Of a stretch of DNA of 64,000 nucleotides, positions 63,531 through 64,000 are shown piece after piece. Numbering within the stretch: the stretch's first letter is position 1; the number at the start of each line of letters is the position of its first letter. The stretch comes from Arabidopsis thaliana (taxonomy: Eukaryota > Streptophyta > Magnoliopsida > Brassicales > Brassicaceae). The position numbers and the translations under genes are program-made. The DNA lies in NCBI RefSeq assembly GCF_000001735.4, contig NC_003075.7, positions 15,315,001 through 15,379,000 of the forward strand. Reading direction: 5' to 3'. The notes under the pieces were generated by a model, which was not told the DNA's origin, ran no database searches, and saw only the letters and a list, made by a program, of their open reading frames with translations.

Positions 63531-64000
63531 AAGACCACAAAACTAAAGAAGACTCTTCTTATCATTACTCGCAAAGCTTCAAGGCAGAGCAGGAGGAGGA
63601 AGAGATTGAAACTAGGAACTGATAGGTGAAATACTCTTCTTCATCTCTATTGACTTTCGAGGTTTTGGTAGTGAATTTTGTATAAGCATAGTTATGGTGT
63701 GACTTCGAATTGGAAAGGTGGATATTGAAATATTCATTTGGCTATAGATTGAGGTGGATTTTGTATCAAAGCTTTGTTTCAGAGATAATTTTATTTTGGC
63801 TTGGTTTGGTTTGGTTTGAGGATTTGAAACCAAACTAGAGGTCGTTTCGGTTTGTTTTTGTTCGGTCTGGTTCTTGAGGGTTGATTACCCTTCAAAAGAT
63901 CATTGTTTAGTTTATGATTGTCTCCTTAAACCACCACACGTCCAAAGATTGTATTTTATTATTGCCCCTAAGTTAGAACTGAGAAAACTTTGTAACGTTC
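63531..64000. other. 3' flank of DPH5 and end of window
   Basis: 470 bp of 3' UTR and spacer. No further gene start was recognised before the window ends. Confidence 0.55.

Overview
The window is nuclear DNA of a small-genome crucifer. Gene content, order and protein sequences match Arabidopsis thaliana chromosome 4 at about AT4G31600 to AT4G31790. That assignment, and all gene names below, are from recall and were not searched. Genes have short GT-AG introns, AT-rich spacers and many TGGGCC (site II) promoter motifs. Exon boundaries were worked out by hand from splice signals, reading phase and comparison among paralogues.

Layout. 0.2-1.9 kb: nucleotide-sugar transporter (-). 2.7-30.2 kb: a cluster of nine REM-type B3-domain transcription factor genes: one (+), three (-), three (+), then a ubiquitin protease gene (UBP18, -), then two more REM genes (-). 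30.7 kb: intron-containing elongator tRNA-Met (-). 31.3-32.7 kb: ribosomal protein S6 (-). 34.2-38.0 kb: glutamate-receptor-like channel GLR2.4 (+). 39.2-40.7 kb: TFIID subunit TAF10 (-). About 5 kb without genes follows. 46.2 kb: GLUTAMINE DUMPER1 (+). 48.8-49.3 kb: fragment of a SLY1/SEC1-like gene. 49.7-52.2 kb: PP2C phosphatase (WIN2, -). 53.3-54.7 kb: class III peroxidase (-). 55.3-57.4 kb: RNA lariat debranching enzyme (-). 59.2-62.0 kb: MGDG synthase 1 (+). 62.5-63.5 kb: diphthine synthase (+).

The REM cluster is the striking part. Each gene has a roughly 26-codon first exon with a shared motif, then B3 domains that each sit on one phase-0 exon, and in most genes a C-terminal heptad-rich motif. 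The cluster shows duplication and decay: a chimeric four-B3 gene apparently made by unequal recombination, an orphan 5' gene fragment at the breakpoint, a gene ended by a frameshift, another whose third B3 is cut off by a one-base loss at a splice junction, and a stray REM first exon 8 kb outside the cluster. A SINE-like insertion in the duplicated block has its empty site preserved in the sister copy.

Other unusual points are an in-frame stop in the GLR2.4 ligand-binding region, a second SINE-like element with clean target-site duplications at 48.4 kb, and a degenerate tandem repeat between the last two REM genes. The non-REM genes are unrelated housekeeping or metabolic genes with their own promoters. 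No operon-like linkage is evident.
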